Shown: in pieces, positions 49,301 through 57,981 of the stretch
How positions within the stretch are numbered: position 1 is the first letter of the stretch
Layout: every line of letters begins with the position of its first letter
Assembly: GCA_944989445.1 (NCBI GenBank)
Contig: CALYLW010000689.1
Span: forward strand, 372,001 to 436,000
DNA length: 64,000 nt
Direction: 5' to 3'
Source of the DNA: Ampullaceana balthica
Lineage: Eukaryota; Mollusca; Gastropoda; Lymnaeidae
Translations under genes and position numbers: made by a program
Notes under the pieces: model-generated
Databases searched by the model: none
The model's input: only the letters and a program-made list of their open reading frames with translations
What the model was told of the DNA's origin: nothing

Positions 49301-50905
49301 AAGAAAAAACTGAATAGAAACAAATACGTGTTAAAACATTTTTTTTAAAAAAAATGTCTTATCATCATCAAGCTTATCAGACCTTAACAAAATCACTTCA
49401 TAAAATAACCCCAATATTAATGATGTTGTATCAAATATTACTTTTTTATACTGCCTATCATATTCAAGTATTGCTTTCTTTTCACCACAGTTGAAAGTAG
49501 ATAAAAGGTTATTATATTAATTTTTAAATGTTTGACACACTGATCTTTTAAAAATATGATTTTGTTTTATCAAAAACCATTTATCATTTGATTTCTTTAA
49601 ACAAATGCATACATCAGCAGAAAAGTAAGAAACCATTTGTTAACAATTTCAAAAAAGTTAGTAGCATTCCTTTCTGACACCAAGCTATTTTGAGAAGATT
49701 TATACAACTTTCAGTGACATAAATCTCTTCATGATAGAATGGGGAGATTAAAAACATCTGGTTGGGCAAAAAATATGATGAACAGCCAGCTGTCAGACTT
49801 GACTTTAATAGAAACTAAAAGTTTTAATAGCCAATAGAAATGGGTTAATCTTGAAAAATCAAACATCAACAAGGTTTAGAAATTTAACTGAATTGTGGTA
49901 AAGTACTTTTTTCAGTGTAAAAACACAAATTTGATTAAAATTCAGTTTATGACATGAAAATCTATATAGATATGACATGTTACACAAATAGTCCATGATT
50001 AGAAAAGAATCAAATTCAAAGGTGAGGCCTTTCATTTAATGTATCATTGGTCATTTACAGAATTTCTAAACAAAATATTTTTTTATATATTTTTTAATTT
50101 AAAATATTTTGACATAACAAAATTTGTTGACGCTTTGCAAAAATGTGTTTTCTCAACAACAACAAAAAATGTAATCAATGAAGTACTAAAAGTAGCATCA
50201 GCTGGTGAGGATATAATACTACTGTGAGGATATAATACTACTGTGAGGATATAATACTACTGTGAGGATATAATACTACTGTTTATGGATAGAACCAAGT
50301 TTTCAGTTGTAGCAGGATTCCTTGAATAAATTAATTTGATCTGTTCTTGTTAAACTGGTACAAATCTTATTAAAATAACTATGTTAATGTTTAATTATAA
50401 ATACATTTTAATAGTATTATCAAATTTAAAACATGCTTGTTGAATCAGTATAAACAATTTAAATGTTGCAGTGATATAAACCGTATGAAAAAAAACAAGA
50501 AAAGAAAACGGAGAGATTACTGTCATCTCATGACAGTTGGAATTAAATGCTAACAAAAGTGTCACTGAGTACAGATCGTAGCTATTTATTTAAAGTGGGA
50601 TTCAAATCAATTATTTTAAGCCTCACTGCTGTTTTGAACGCATTCCTTTAGAGCAATAAAAGTAACAATGTGCTGCTATAGAATGGTTATATGAATATTA
50701 GCAAGTCAAATAAAATAATTGAGTGAGAGAGTTTTTAAAATGAAAGAACGTTTTTTTAAATACAAAATTGGCCATTTAAATTTATTTTTTTTTAATCATA
50801 AATTTGCCTTCACTTACTTTAGTAAACTTTGGTAAAAAACTTCTGAATGTAAAATGCAGAAGCAAGCCCACTAACACCACCTCCAATAACGACGGCCGTA
50901 GCCAT
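33447..50905 (-). CDS. PPOX: Protoporphyrinogen oxidase, complete, 11 exons
   Basis: Exons: 50905-50828, 49204-49070, 48736-48628, 47789-47650, 43920-43773, 43556-43366, 43054-42994, 42626-42508, 35933-35817, 34359-34207, 33620-33447. They sum to 1425 bases (474 residues; the human protein has 477) and every phase joins. The N terminus [18 protein letters not shown] is the FAD dinucleotide-binding motif. [71 protein letters not shown] and [11 protein letters not shown] follow PPOX in order, the last being the C-terminal FAD contact. The enzyme oxidises protoporphyrinogen IX to protoporphyrin IX with FAD and oxygen at the mitochondrial inner membrane, the penultimate haem step. Oddities: the exon 1 donor (AAA|GTTTAC) is weak, since the nearby strong GTAAGT would put a stop in frame, and intron 8 is stretched by a whole LTR element. 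Confidence 0.95.
33879..34049. repeat. Duplicated 65-bp segment with hammerhead-like relic
   Basis: Two direct copies of ACACACTTTCAGACATAGGT and a following GTAAATGTAT...CAGGGTAT segment (33879-33944 and 33947-34007) lead into ACTAACACAACAGCGAACG, then TTTTGGCAAAGAGCCTTCCT. The last part is, on the minus strand, a decayed version of the hammerhead-like core at 59838. It lies in PPOX intron 10. Confidence 0.5.
34597..35460. repeat. 21-bp minisatellite in PPOX intron 9, ending at an assembly gap
   Basis: About 41 copies of TGTTGACCTTAACTACACAA plus G, with variants GACC/GCCC/GGCC and ACACAAG/ACATAAG/ACACCAG. A run of variants recurs 315 bp (15 units) apart; for example GGCC occurs at 34791 and 35106. 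The array stops at NNN (35461-35463), so its true length is unknown. Confidence 0.95.
35461..35463. other. Assembly gap (NNN)
   Basis: Three undetermined bases at the edge of the 21-bp array. The array was probably not resolved by the assembly. Confidence 0.97.
35965..36590. repeat. 32-bp minisatellite in PPOX intron 8
   Basis: About 18 copies of a 32-bp unit made of two diverged 16-bp halves: AGAGCAATGTTGTCAC and AGAGCTATGTTGTTAT (or TAAT). The right end decays into irregular units near 36420-36590. Noncoding. Confidence 0.93.
36708..37271 (+). repeat. 5' LTR
   Basis: Starts TGTCAGGGGTATG and ends GAGACCTTAACA (TG...CA). It contains a TATA-like box and, near the 3' side, AATAAA (in GCAGAATAAACAG), giving a U3-R-U5 layout. 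It is the same length as the right copy. Confidence 0.93.
36855..36859 (+). promoter_or_regulatory. LTR TATA box candidate
   Basis: TATAA in GGTTTTATAAGGGACGAG, about 150 bases into the LTR, in a position suited to a U3 core promoter. The same sequence occurs in the right LTR. Confidence 0.5.
37272..37289 (+). promoter_or_regulatory. Primer-binding-site candidate
   Basis: TGGGGGCCCGGGCCAACG begins directly at the LTR border with TGG, the complement of a tRNA CCA end. I cannot name the tRNA from the sequence alone. Confidence 0.55.
37974..40373 (+). CDS. LTR-element ORF: 799-residue coiled-coil protein, family unknown
   Basis: One uninterrupted frame in an LTR element. Residues 1-70 are Arg/Lys/Glu/Gln-rich ([20 protein letters not shown]) and predicted helical. 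An acidic patch with [20 protein letters not shown] follows. Residues of about 160-560 look like a long coiled coil rich in K, E and L. Within it residues 289-401 and the following block of about 113 are a diverged tandem duplication ([10 protein letters not shown] / [17 protein letters not shown] in both, [10 protein letters not shown] / [10 protein letters not shown]), offset 339 bases. The C-terminal part is polar. A hydrophobic run at about 719-735 ([10 protein letters not shown]) then precedes about 65 residues. I see no zinc knuckle, protease motif or reverse-transcriptase box. It could be an unusual Gag, a captured host coiled-coil gene, or a fusion with the start of an Env-like frame. 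Intactness suggests recent selection or youth. Confidence 0.8.
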   Translation: MADNDRWWVNKIEEIRAKWHNEDEKLLRQNEERQRQRQIKDEKKRRQYEKRQAKIETKRQRRAIEETENYDSEVINCEEELYGLASIYCEDPYLTEEVYRVADPSAGQFKYYRHENPEEPVIIVRYEKENMIQGDHKPRSKKVTEVHENSPKNKRQYIKKYEEYDKKEMEISFLKNRNAEDKKEIDWLNLELADNLSLVDRLKAALFNKDKEIAEHTDTVNELQSTVRSVQNILKELGKEDVEHKLKIEKTEAESIEVRMKIAERESQLVEKEKLLGKVKRELNDKVELLDKLKSDHKTKVDEKEVELLSLKMKIDSMERDFPRLLEILKVKEGILAEMEINVNKANQHITELKKSGVEKDEILEKLQREIKEKERKNIERERNLMITHDNLSKSLADKDDLLEELKREHKIKMNESEVKSMNMKTKSTEMDEVYSNLIKIFKGKDEKLAEMEINLIIANQNITGLNRTLDDNDELMEKLQRELKEREIENKNIKERLTQKEEVNKQLTLKVARNKEDITELWRIITDKEEKMADLSLRLTGKDMTAMVQRRCKTLHSIVEKPYENENKELIEKEEIVDKGRQVDIEKISDPDSKDEVKPSEGKKSTQECNATKERKTELTTKMVEKSKLTEKYDNDMCSAGHSLESGDTEYGCDIQTHSTVNVAPLCRDIDTVRSRRAGNRQTVTGKSSQDRGQNRLRVKSRYSDPQSEKGFAGTLHCGLMFLWIVILKTLSQVGGNCRFAELLKTTKVISIGQIEVKGGQSYFDTSWETGIAMREIPTRLELVHISLYNGKPGSCFV
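40374..41825 (+). other. Noncoding 3' interior of the LTR element
   Basis: A T/G-rich stretch with poly-T runs and no frame above about 90 codons. It contains a tandem pair (GTCCTGTGCGGCAGGAGTGA / GTTCCTGTGTGGCAGGAGCG) at about 41310-41385. No gag-pol remnant is recognisable. Confidence 0.7.
41808..41825 (+). promoter_or_regulatory. Polypurine tract
   Basis: AAGGGAAGAGGGGGGACA directly precedes the right LTR. This is the usual place and composition for the plus-strand primer of LTR elements. Confidence 0.8.
41826..42389 (+). repeat. 3' LTR
   Basis: 564 bases, same ends as the left LTR. One difference was noted by eye: T in CTAGTGATGTC where the left copy has G. Confidence 0.93.
42854..42936. 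repeat. Perfect 35-bp inverted repeat in PPOX intron 7
   Basis: Arms 42854-42888 and 42902-42936 (AGTAAATGTATAACATATAA...) pair perfectly around a 13-base loop. The arm sequence GTAAATGTAT...CAGGGTAT also occurs twice at 33900-34000, next to the hammerhead-like relic, so all belong to one repeat family. The intron is only 367 bases long. Confidence 0.9.
44006..45530. mobile_element. hAT-type non-autonomous element with transposase fragment
   Basis: The ends TAGGGGACAGCC and GGCTGTTCCCTA are inverted. The flanks ACATTTAT and AAATTTAT are a 7/8 match, as for an 8-bp hAT duplication. Subterminal repeats of TCCGGATCCGG and ATTCGGCAAATA occur at both ends. The interior keeps one piece of a transposase at 44228-44368. 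It lies in PPOX intron 4. Confidence 0.8.
44228..44368 (+). pseudogene. Fragment of hAT transposase C-terminal dimerisation domain
   Basis: A 46-residue frame, [15 protein letters not shown], then [18 protein letters not shown]. The pattern SERxFSTAGKI...RxRLSPxxxxxLxFLxxNL is diagnostic for the hAT dimerisation region. Everything upstream of it in the transposase is missing, so it is a relic. Confidence 0.85.
46311..46389. repeat. (TA)n microsatellite
   Basis: About 79 bases of almost pure TA/ATAC repeats within the hAT-type element, directly before the Helitron-like segment. Confidence 0.97.
46390..46834 (+). mobile_element. Helitron-like element, second copy
   Basis: It shares TATAATTTGCAAT, CTACTAATTTTAGAAAGCA and the 3' hairpin CCGTCA-TTTT-TGACGG (46808-46823) with 16940-17181. 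It ends CTAG (46831-46834) before T. Inside, GCCGTAGGCGC occurs twice (46630 and 46747). The 5' end is uncertain. Confidence 0.5.
47566..47649. repeat. 28-bp tandem repeat abutting PPOX exon 4
   Basis: Three copies of GTCACTAAAAAGTAATACTA plus ACTATTGT end exactly at the donor of the PPOX exon at 47789-47650. On the gene strand the intron begins GTACAATAGTTAGTATTAC, which is a repeat unit. Confidence 0.85.
50207..50282. repeat. 19-bp tandem repeat
   Basis: Four copies of GAGGATATAATACTACTGT in PPOX intron 1, the last one slightly changed. Confidence 0.93.
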
Positions 50906-52978
50906 GGTGATGAAAAGCCACAGTTACAAAACTCTTTTCTGATTAACTATTGGCAAGGCAGCTGAACTGTGGAAAAAAGTAACATTGTAATAATTTTAAA
51001 AAAAACATTTTGATATCCCAGGTAGCTAATTGTCAGTTGGTCTAATAATTGAAGTGACAAATGAAGATAAAAATCTTGTGAAAAGACAAGATAGAAGGCT
51101 GGGATCTAATGAGATCAGTTACTAATTTGATTTACACTGTTTTATTTATTTTAGATACAAAATGTTCCAAGTTAAATATGTGTTGAATTTATTTAAGTAC
51201 AAGTATTCTCATTTTACCATCTTTAACCATCTTGTTACTGACAATGAAAATAAAAGTCCTATTATAAAACACCCTAAAAATAACAATTACATTAAACACA
51301 GTTAATATCATGGTGTATATATAATAAGGTTGTTAAGATAATAAGGTTGTTAAGACAGCTCCTTTTTGAGGACCAGTTAACCGTTAAAAAAAAGACTGGT
51401 TAACCTGTTAACCGCTTTTTTGTACTTTTGCTATGTTTTGTGAACTATCAAGAGAATGGATCAAATTTTCGACTCGCGTCTTCTGAATTGACATCAAAGC
51501 GACTGTGATGTACCAACGCTAGTGTTCAGCTCTCTGCCGCATTGCCGTCAAAACAGCGAATTCAAATAAAAAAATTAAGAAGTTTTTAAAAATAAATATT
51601 TAAAAAAATGTCAGAGCAAAGAAGGAAACGGTAATGATTAATATTCAATTGATAGTTTTTATGCATTTAAAGTATTAAAACGGCATATTACCAAAAGTAG
51701 TCAAGTAAGTTTGTTTTTGAGGACTAGTTAACCATTAAAAAAAAGACTGTTATACTGTCTGGTCCATATTTTTCCTTAATTGTTTTGAGAACCAACAAGA
51801 GAATATATCAAATTTTCGCCTCGCGAGGTCTGATGGTGACATCAAAGCACACGTGACGTTGACGCCGCTTGTGTTCAGCTCTCATACGCTGTGCTCCTTT
51901 TCCAGTGAACACAAAAATAATTTTTAGAAAACAACAAATTATAAATCAATGTGATAATTTTAAGTCATGGACTGTCATAGAAGTAGGTCGTTTCTTTCCA
52001 TCTTTCCAATATATTTCTAAAATCTGATTAAGACACTTATTTATGGCTGAAAAAAGTGACAATTTTTTAAAGTGTAAGTGCTTTCTGCCATTGCACACAT
52101 CACAATAAGATAAATAACGGCCAATCTTTTGACTGCATTATGGAATTCGATCTTTTGGAAATCAAAAATCATTATCAATAAAAAAAATTACAAAGCAGCG
52201 CAAAAATATAATTCAAATCGTAATCTATAACTGAAATAAAATTTTTAATTTTATTTGTTATTTTATTATTTAATTATCTACTTGATAAAGGAAATTTTTG
52301 TTATGAATGAAAATGGAGTCAATGAACTGATATAATTTCCGAACAATGTGCATTTTTCTTGAGTACACTTTCAGATTTTCTTTAACTTTTATCAACTAAA
52401 AATGGACCAATAGATTTAACAATTACACATCTACCTTAAATGCATATAAAAAGCATGGCTCAATAACTAAAATTGATAAATAGTCTCTGAATGATCTCTC
52501 TATCTTGTTTTTTTCTTCAAATTTTATCATTATCCCTGTTTGTATTAAGCTAATATGTTTAATAACATTTTTAGGGCAAGACATTTTCACAAATTCACAT
52601 CTAGGAGAGGAAGAAAGGAGAGCTTTTAACTTTTTTGAAAGGGTGTGATGAGAGAGGAGATGACATCAGTTTTATTAAGAAATGAGGAATATCTCTTGAG
52701 AAAATGCACTGTATGCAAAATATATTTTTTATCATTATTCTTAAAAACAATAAGGATAAAAGGATTTTATTTTCAAATCATTAATCTGTCTATGCTAATA
52801 TTTATATGATTATCAGGTGTAAACTTTGTCACTATCTGTTTCGAACACTTCCAATGAAATGACATTTTTAAAAATATTATTAAAACTATTTTTATTAACG
52901 TTTATTTTTAAATAAATAAATTATAAATTTAATACAACTGCACTACTCAGAATCTTAATTAAGAATTGTATACAAATG
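50906..52978. other. Region upstream of PPOX, no gene seen
   Basis: AT-rich DNA. A diverged duplication is present: 51361-51545 and 51706-51895 share TTTTTGAGGACCAGTTAACC, CAAGAGAATGGATCAAATTT and TCAGCTCTC. The TTAACC/GGTTAAC motifs hint at a transposon end, but no full termini were found. The PPOX promoter must lie near 50906-51300, without a clear core element. Confidence 0.6.
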
Positions 52979-53107
52979 ATAGTATACCAATGATAGTATA
53001 CCAATGCAGCTATTGAAGTCCAATGATAGTATACCAATGTAGCTATTGAAGTCCAATGATAGTATACCAATGTAGCTATTGAAGTCCAATGATAGTATAC
53101 CAATGAT
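52979..53107. repeat. 33-bp minisatellite, left part
   Basis: Four copies of CCAATGATAGTATACCAATG plus TAGCTATTGAAGT. The array is cut at 53107 by a hAT-type element and continues at 54533. Confidence 0.93.
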
Positions 53108-54532
53108 TAGGGGTCTACCGATATGCCTTTTTGCCGATATTGCCGATACCGATATTACCGATATTTTTTTTGCCGATATGAGTGCCGATATGAGTATTTG
53201 TTAGGACAAAAACCAGCGGTCATATTTGATGACGTCATTCTTAAATTTATCACTCGTAATTATTTATCTTTAATATTAGGGGACTACCGATACGCATTTT
53301 TGCCGATATTACAGATATTTTTTTCCGATATGAGTGCCCATAGGGTATTTGTTAGGACAAAAACCAGCGGTCATATTTGATGACATCATTCTTAAATTTA
53401 TCACTCCTAATTATTTATCTTTATATTAGGGGTCTACCGATACGCATTTTCGCCGATATTACCGATATTTTTTTTTCCGATATGAATATCTGTTAGGACA
53501 AAAACCAGCGGTCTTATTTGATGACATCGATCATTCTTAAATTCACCACTCCTAATTATTTATATTTTATATTAGGGGTCTACCGATAAGTATTTTTGCC
53601 GATATTACCGATATTTTGTTCCGATATGAGTGCCGATATGAGTATTTGTTAGGACAAAAATAACAGCGGTCATATTTGATGACGCCATTCTTAAATTTAT
53701 CACTCGTAATTATTTATATTTTATAATTAAGGGGTCTACCGATATCCAGTTTTGCCGAAATACCGATTTTTTTCCCAAAACGAAGTTTCCGATGTGTTTA
53801 CAAGTTCCAGTTCATGACCTACATAGGACTCATAACAAAACGAACCGTCCTTTATAAAAATGTACAAGCATATTAGGTACTCCTTTTGAAACTTCAACCT
53901 TGACTCATAATTATTAATCCTAACCAATAGTTTAATGGCTTTTGCACACGGCCACCTTTTATGAATGAAACAATGAGAACAAAGTACAATAGTAATATAG
54001 TGAAAATGAGGCTGAAGCTTGAATGGTTGCCAATGACAACACGTCTTCACACGGTACATTTTGTTATTCCATACGATACGAAATGTTTTAGACATCTGCG
54101 ATTCTGCGTGCATCTTTGCCATTAGAGCAATTACGTGAACATAATGTTTACATGTTATCCATTTATTAGAGCAATTACGGTATACTTGGCATCGGCACTA
54201 TTTACACAGTATTTCTGAGTATACGAAAATCGGCCGATACCTAAACAATATCAAAGCACATGGCACACTGTATCGTGGCTGCACATATTAATACTAGGAC
54301 TCTTTTGACTATTTCCATACCGGTATCGGGGTCGATATATTAATTTGTCGAGATATTGTAAATCTAAATGATAGTTTTTTTGTTATCGTTTTTTTTTGGG
54401 TCAAAATGTCACTTATTATGAAATATCGGTGACGTCAATATCGGGACCTTTACATGCTACCGATACCGATATTGCCGATATCCAGATATCGGTGCCGATA
54501 TATCGGCCAGCCGATATATCGGTAGACCCCTA
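53108..54532. mobile_element. hAT-type element inserted into the 33-bp array
   Basis: The ends TAGGGGTCTACCGATAT and ATATCGGTAGACCCCTA are inverted. Flanking CCAATGAT (53100-53107, 54533-54540) is an 8-bp duplication of a repeat-unit sequence. The left side holds five tandem copies of about 150-170 bases, each starting AGGGGTCTACCGAT or a close variant (53108, 53278, 53429, 53573, 53729). No transposase is recognisable; a 128-codon minus frame at 53736-54122 is probably chance. Confidence 0.87.
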
Positions 54533-55589
54533 CCAATGATAGTATACCAATGCAGCTATTGAAGTCCAATGATAGTATACCAATGTAGCTATTGAAGTCC
54601 AATGATAGTATACCAATGTAGCTATTGAAGTCCAATGATAGTATACCAATGTAGCTATTGAAGTCCAATGATAGTATACCAATGTAGCTATTGAAGTCCA
54701 ATGATAGTATACCAATGCAGCTATTGAAGTCCAATGATAGTATACCAATGTAGCTATTGAAGTCCAATGATAGTATACCAATGTAGCTATTGAAGTCCAA
54801 TGATAGTATACCAATGTAGCTATTGAAGTCCAATGATAGTATACCAATGTAGCTATTGAAGTCCAATGATAGTATACCAATGTAGCTATTGAAGTCCAAT
54901 GATAGTATACCAATGTAGCTATTGAAGTCCAATGATAGTATACCAATGTAGCTATTGAAGTCCAATGATAGTATACCAATGCAGCTATTGAAGTCCAATG
55001 ATAGTATACCAATGCAGCTATTGAAGTCCAATGATAGTATACCAATGATAGTATACCAATGTAGCTATTGAAGTCCAATGATAGTATACCAATGTAGCTA
55101 TTGAAGTCAATTGATAGTATACCAATGTAGCTATTGAAGTCCAATGATAGTATACCAATGCAGCTATTGAAGTCCAATGATAGTATACCAATGTAGCTAT
55201 TGAAGTCCAATGATAGTATACCAATGTAGCTATTGAAGTCCAATGATAGTATACCAATGCAGCTATTGAAGTCCAATGATAGTATACCAATGCAGCTATT
55301 GAAGTCCAATGATAGTATACCAATGTAGCTATTGAAGTCCAATGATAGTATACCAATGATAGTATACCAATGTAGCTATTGAAGTCCAATGATAGTATAC
55401 CAATGTAGCTATTGAAGTCAATTGATAGTATACCAATGTAGCTATTGAAGTCCAATGATAGTATACCAATGTAGCTATTGAAGTCCAATGATAGTATACC
55501 AATGCAGCTATTGAAGTCCAATGATAGTATACCAATGTAGCTATTGAAGTCCAATGATAGTATACCAATGCAGCTATTGAAGTCCAATG
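54533..55589. repeat. 33-bp minisatellite, main part
   Basis: About 32 copies with CAATGTAGC/CAATGCAGC variants and shortened units (TATACCAATGATAGTATACC) near 55035 and 55350. Blocks around those short units recur about 312-324 bases apart, pointing to a segmental duplication within the array. The period of 33 keeps minus-strand frames open; they are not genes. Confidence 0.95.
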
Positions 55590-55875
55590 TCTAAACTCAG
55601 ATATCGTAAACAAAGTGATTATCCGCACAGTTTTGGCAGTGAGATTAACGCAGAGCATTATCCGCACGGCTCGTCAATGCATGTGTCTTCTCGTGGCTGG
55701 TCACATTGAAAAAACAACGCGCCCGGTTTAGACAAAATAATTGCCCATAACAGTCGATTTAGGCTAATATGTGTAATTTCTATGCTAATGCTAATTCAAA
55801 TTTCATGATTAATGAATATTTAAAGTAGTACTGTCACAAAACTTACTTATAATTTAAAAATTTCATATCTCTTAT

Positions 55876-55935
55876 CAGCTTCGCCAGGTGAGTGGTTAGT
55901 CTAAGCCTAGTTGCATTATTGGTATGTGGTTCGAA
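55876..55935 (+). mobile_element. tRNA-like SINE head
   Basis: GTGAGTGGTTAGTCTAAG resembles an A box, and GGTTCGAATCC about 40 bases later is a B box. No folded tRNA with a proper acceptor stem is evident, so it is more likely a SINE promoter region than a tRNA gene. Confidence 0.5.
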
Positions 55936-57542
55936 TCCCAGTACATTCAAGATTTTATCTTACTTGTGTTTCTATTTATTTATATTTTTCATTTTGGTTC
56001 TTGCAAACACTGAAGCAGGCTGACGTTTCCAAGAAACATTTTATTAATTTCCCCCATCCCTGTCTCATCTATTCTGGTAGTCACTGTTACAGACTCTCAA
56101 TTTTAAATTTGTATGCTATACCATTGTATCGTCTTATGCTTTTCCTTGCTTTAAATTTACTTGAATGGATTTATGTTAAGCACAGGTACGATAGTAGTTT
56201 TGGGATAAGAATAATTAGCCTACTATGCATTAGTATAGAGTTTCGTCCAATTATAGTAAAATTCTTTTATGATGAATGAAAGTTAATAAAAGTACTTCAT
56301 AATGTATAAAATACAAAGTTGAGTGCACTGGAACAGTTAATAGTAGTTTTATAACAGCTAAATCTATGGTATTAATAATTACTGATTAAACATTTAACGG
56401 TATGCAGGTCCGCTCAGGTTCTTGCTAACATTTATAAAAATATAAGATTCCAGTTTAATTATTTTTATACCCTCCAAACAAATAAAATTAACATTGAGTA
56501 AAAAAATGGCTAAATGGGCTAAAGCCAAAATGCTGCTCAGCTGTTATTTACCTTATTAGTTATAAAAGAGAAAGAGAGAGATACTCTTAACAGTAATTAA
56601 TGATATACTTTATTTATACAACTATAGTTTATAGTATAGAATTAAAATATAGCTCTATACTCTATGCCTATAAATAATACATAGATATGCGAAGAACGCA
56701 ATAATTTTAATCTTCTGTATAGAAGGAGCGTCTGTAACAGATAATATAAAATAAGATAATAATAGGGAAATAAGAGTAGGCTTACTTATTTTCACCATGA
56801 AATTAATTACAATATAATATATAATATAAACTATATTGACTATATAATATATACTATATACCATCTATATTATATATATACTATGTCTATATATTATATA
56901 TTACTTTTGGGAACATGAAGCAATACCGGACCAGCAATACTAAGACATTACTGCTAAGAAAATAAATTTTGAATAAATTATAAAATACAAATAGCAATAG
57001 TAATACAAATAGCAATATTAATAGTATAGACAGTAATAAGTAATAGTATTAGTAATAGTAATTCTGAAATGGATATGACATTACAAAATTACATACTCAT
57101 ACACAATTTAGTATAGCCTCGAAACAATTTACAAATAAAAATAAATGCCCTATAACGCCAAACACAACTTTTACTTAGTTTAAAATCAGAGGCCTATCCA
57201 ATTTTTATAAATCAAAATAATTTATAATAAAAGTTTCATTGAAAAAGAAGAATTCTATAGATTAAGTACCGGTATGCTCTAGCAAAGTCTACCATCAAAT
57301 TTCTCATTTTATGAATTATCGATATTTCTAAGAAGTTTTATCGGTTAACCTACACTTACATAACGGAAGTAGGTAAGGGAAACCATAAAACCTTTAACTA
57401 GAATGAAAACTTTCCTCCCCTTAAGGTATATCTTTTTTTACTCCGTTTATTTCATACAAACAATAATATAATAACACTCAGCACAGATTCACCTATTAAT
57501 TGAATCTAGAACGCTCTATCAATAGCACAAGTGCACACAGCT
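55936..57542. other. AT-rich region without genes
   Basis: A stretch of degenerate ATA/TAT repeats at 56811-56905 and an isolated LINE/SINE tail (AATCTTCTGTATAGAAGGAG at 56708) lie here. A 122-codon frame at 55911-56279 overlaps the SINE head and has no family resemblance. Confidence 0.6.
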
Positions 57543-57725
57543 TGTCTATTCTTATCTTATCTGTAACAGACGCTCCTTCTTAAAGAAAATTATTGAGTAC
57601 TATTCTTACCCATAGCCATAGCCTATAATGTATGTCTAGTCTTGCACTTTTATTAGAGCTTTAAATGTTGATAGAGTGTTGGTTTCCTTGGTTTGCTCAG
57701 GCAACCCAATTAATGAATAATGGGG
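57543..57725 (-). mobile_element. LINE 3' end, minus strand
   Basis: Reverse-strand copy of the family at 7950 and 8330: GGTTGCCTGAGCAAACCAAG, then CAACACTCTATCAACATTTA and the tail AAGGAGCGTCTGTTACAGAT. 5'-truncated. Confidence 0.7.
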
Positions 57726-57981
57726 CTTAAACTTAAATACCATGTTCATGTCCGACTGTTAGAATTTGATAGCCACTTTGTATATTGTATGTTGTAGGGT
57801 AGCGATGCAATGGCTGCTAAAGCTGTCGTTATTATATTTGTTGCTGCCTTGTTAAAAAAGCAAATTAATTCAATTTATTTTGTGGCCTATGTTATTAAAA
57901 TTACGTTGCATGGCGTGCACAAATCTACAAGAAAAGCACAAAAACAAAACAAAAAACAAAATACACAAACAAATTGTGCAA

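Noticed and set aside
53736..54122. 128-codon minus-strand frame inside the hAT-type element as a transposase
   Set aside because: No hAT motif is visible and the composition looks random.
54450..55667. Long minus-strand frames with DFNSYIGILSL or VYYHWTSIATL repeats
   Set aside because: Shadows of the 33-bp array. Several overlapping frames are all open, which is periodicity, not coding.
55876..55935. tRNA gene
   Set aside because: A and B boxes are present but no complete cloverleaf or acceptor stem could be paired; a SINE head is more likely.
55911..56279. 122-codon plus-strand frame
   Set aside because: It starts in a SINE-like head, is AT-driven, and resembles no family.
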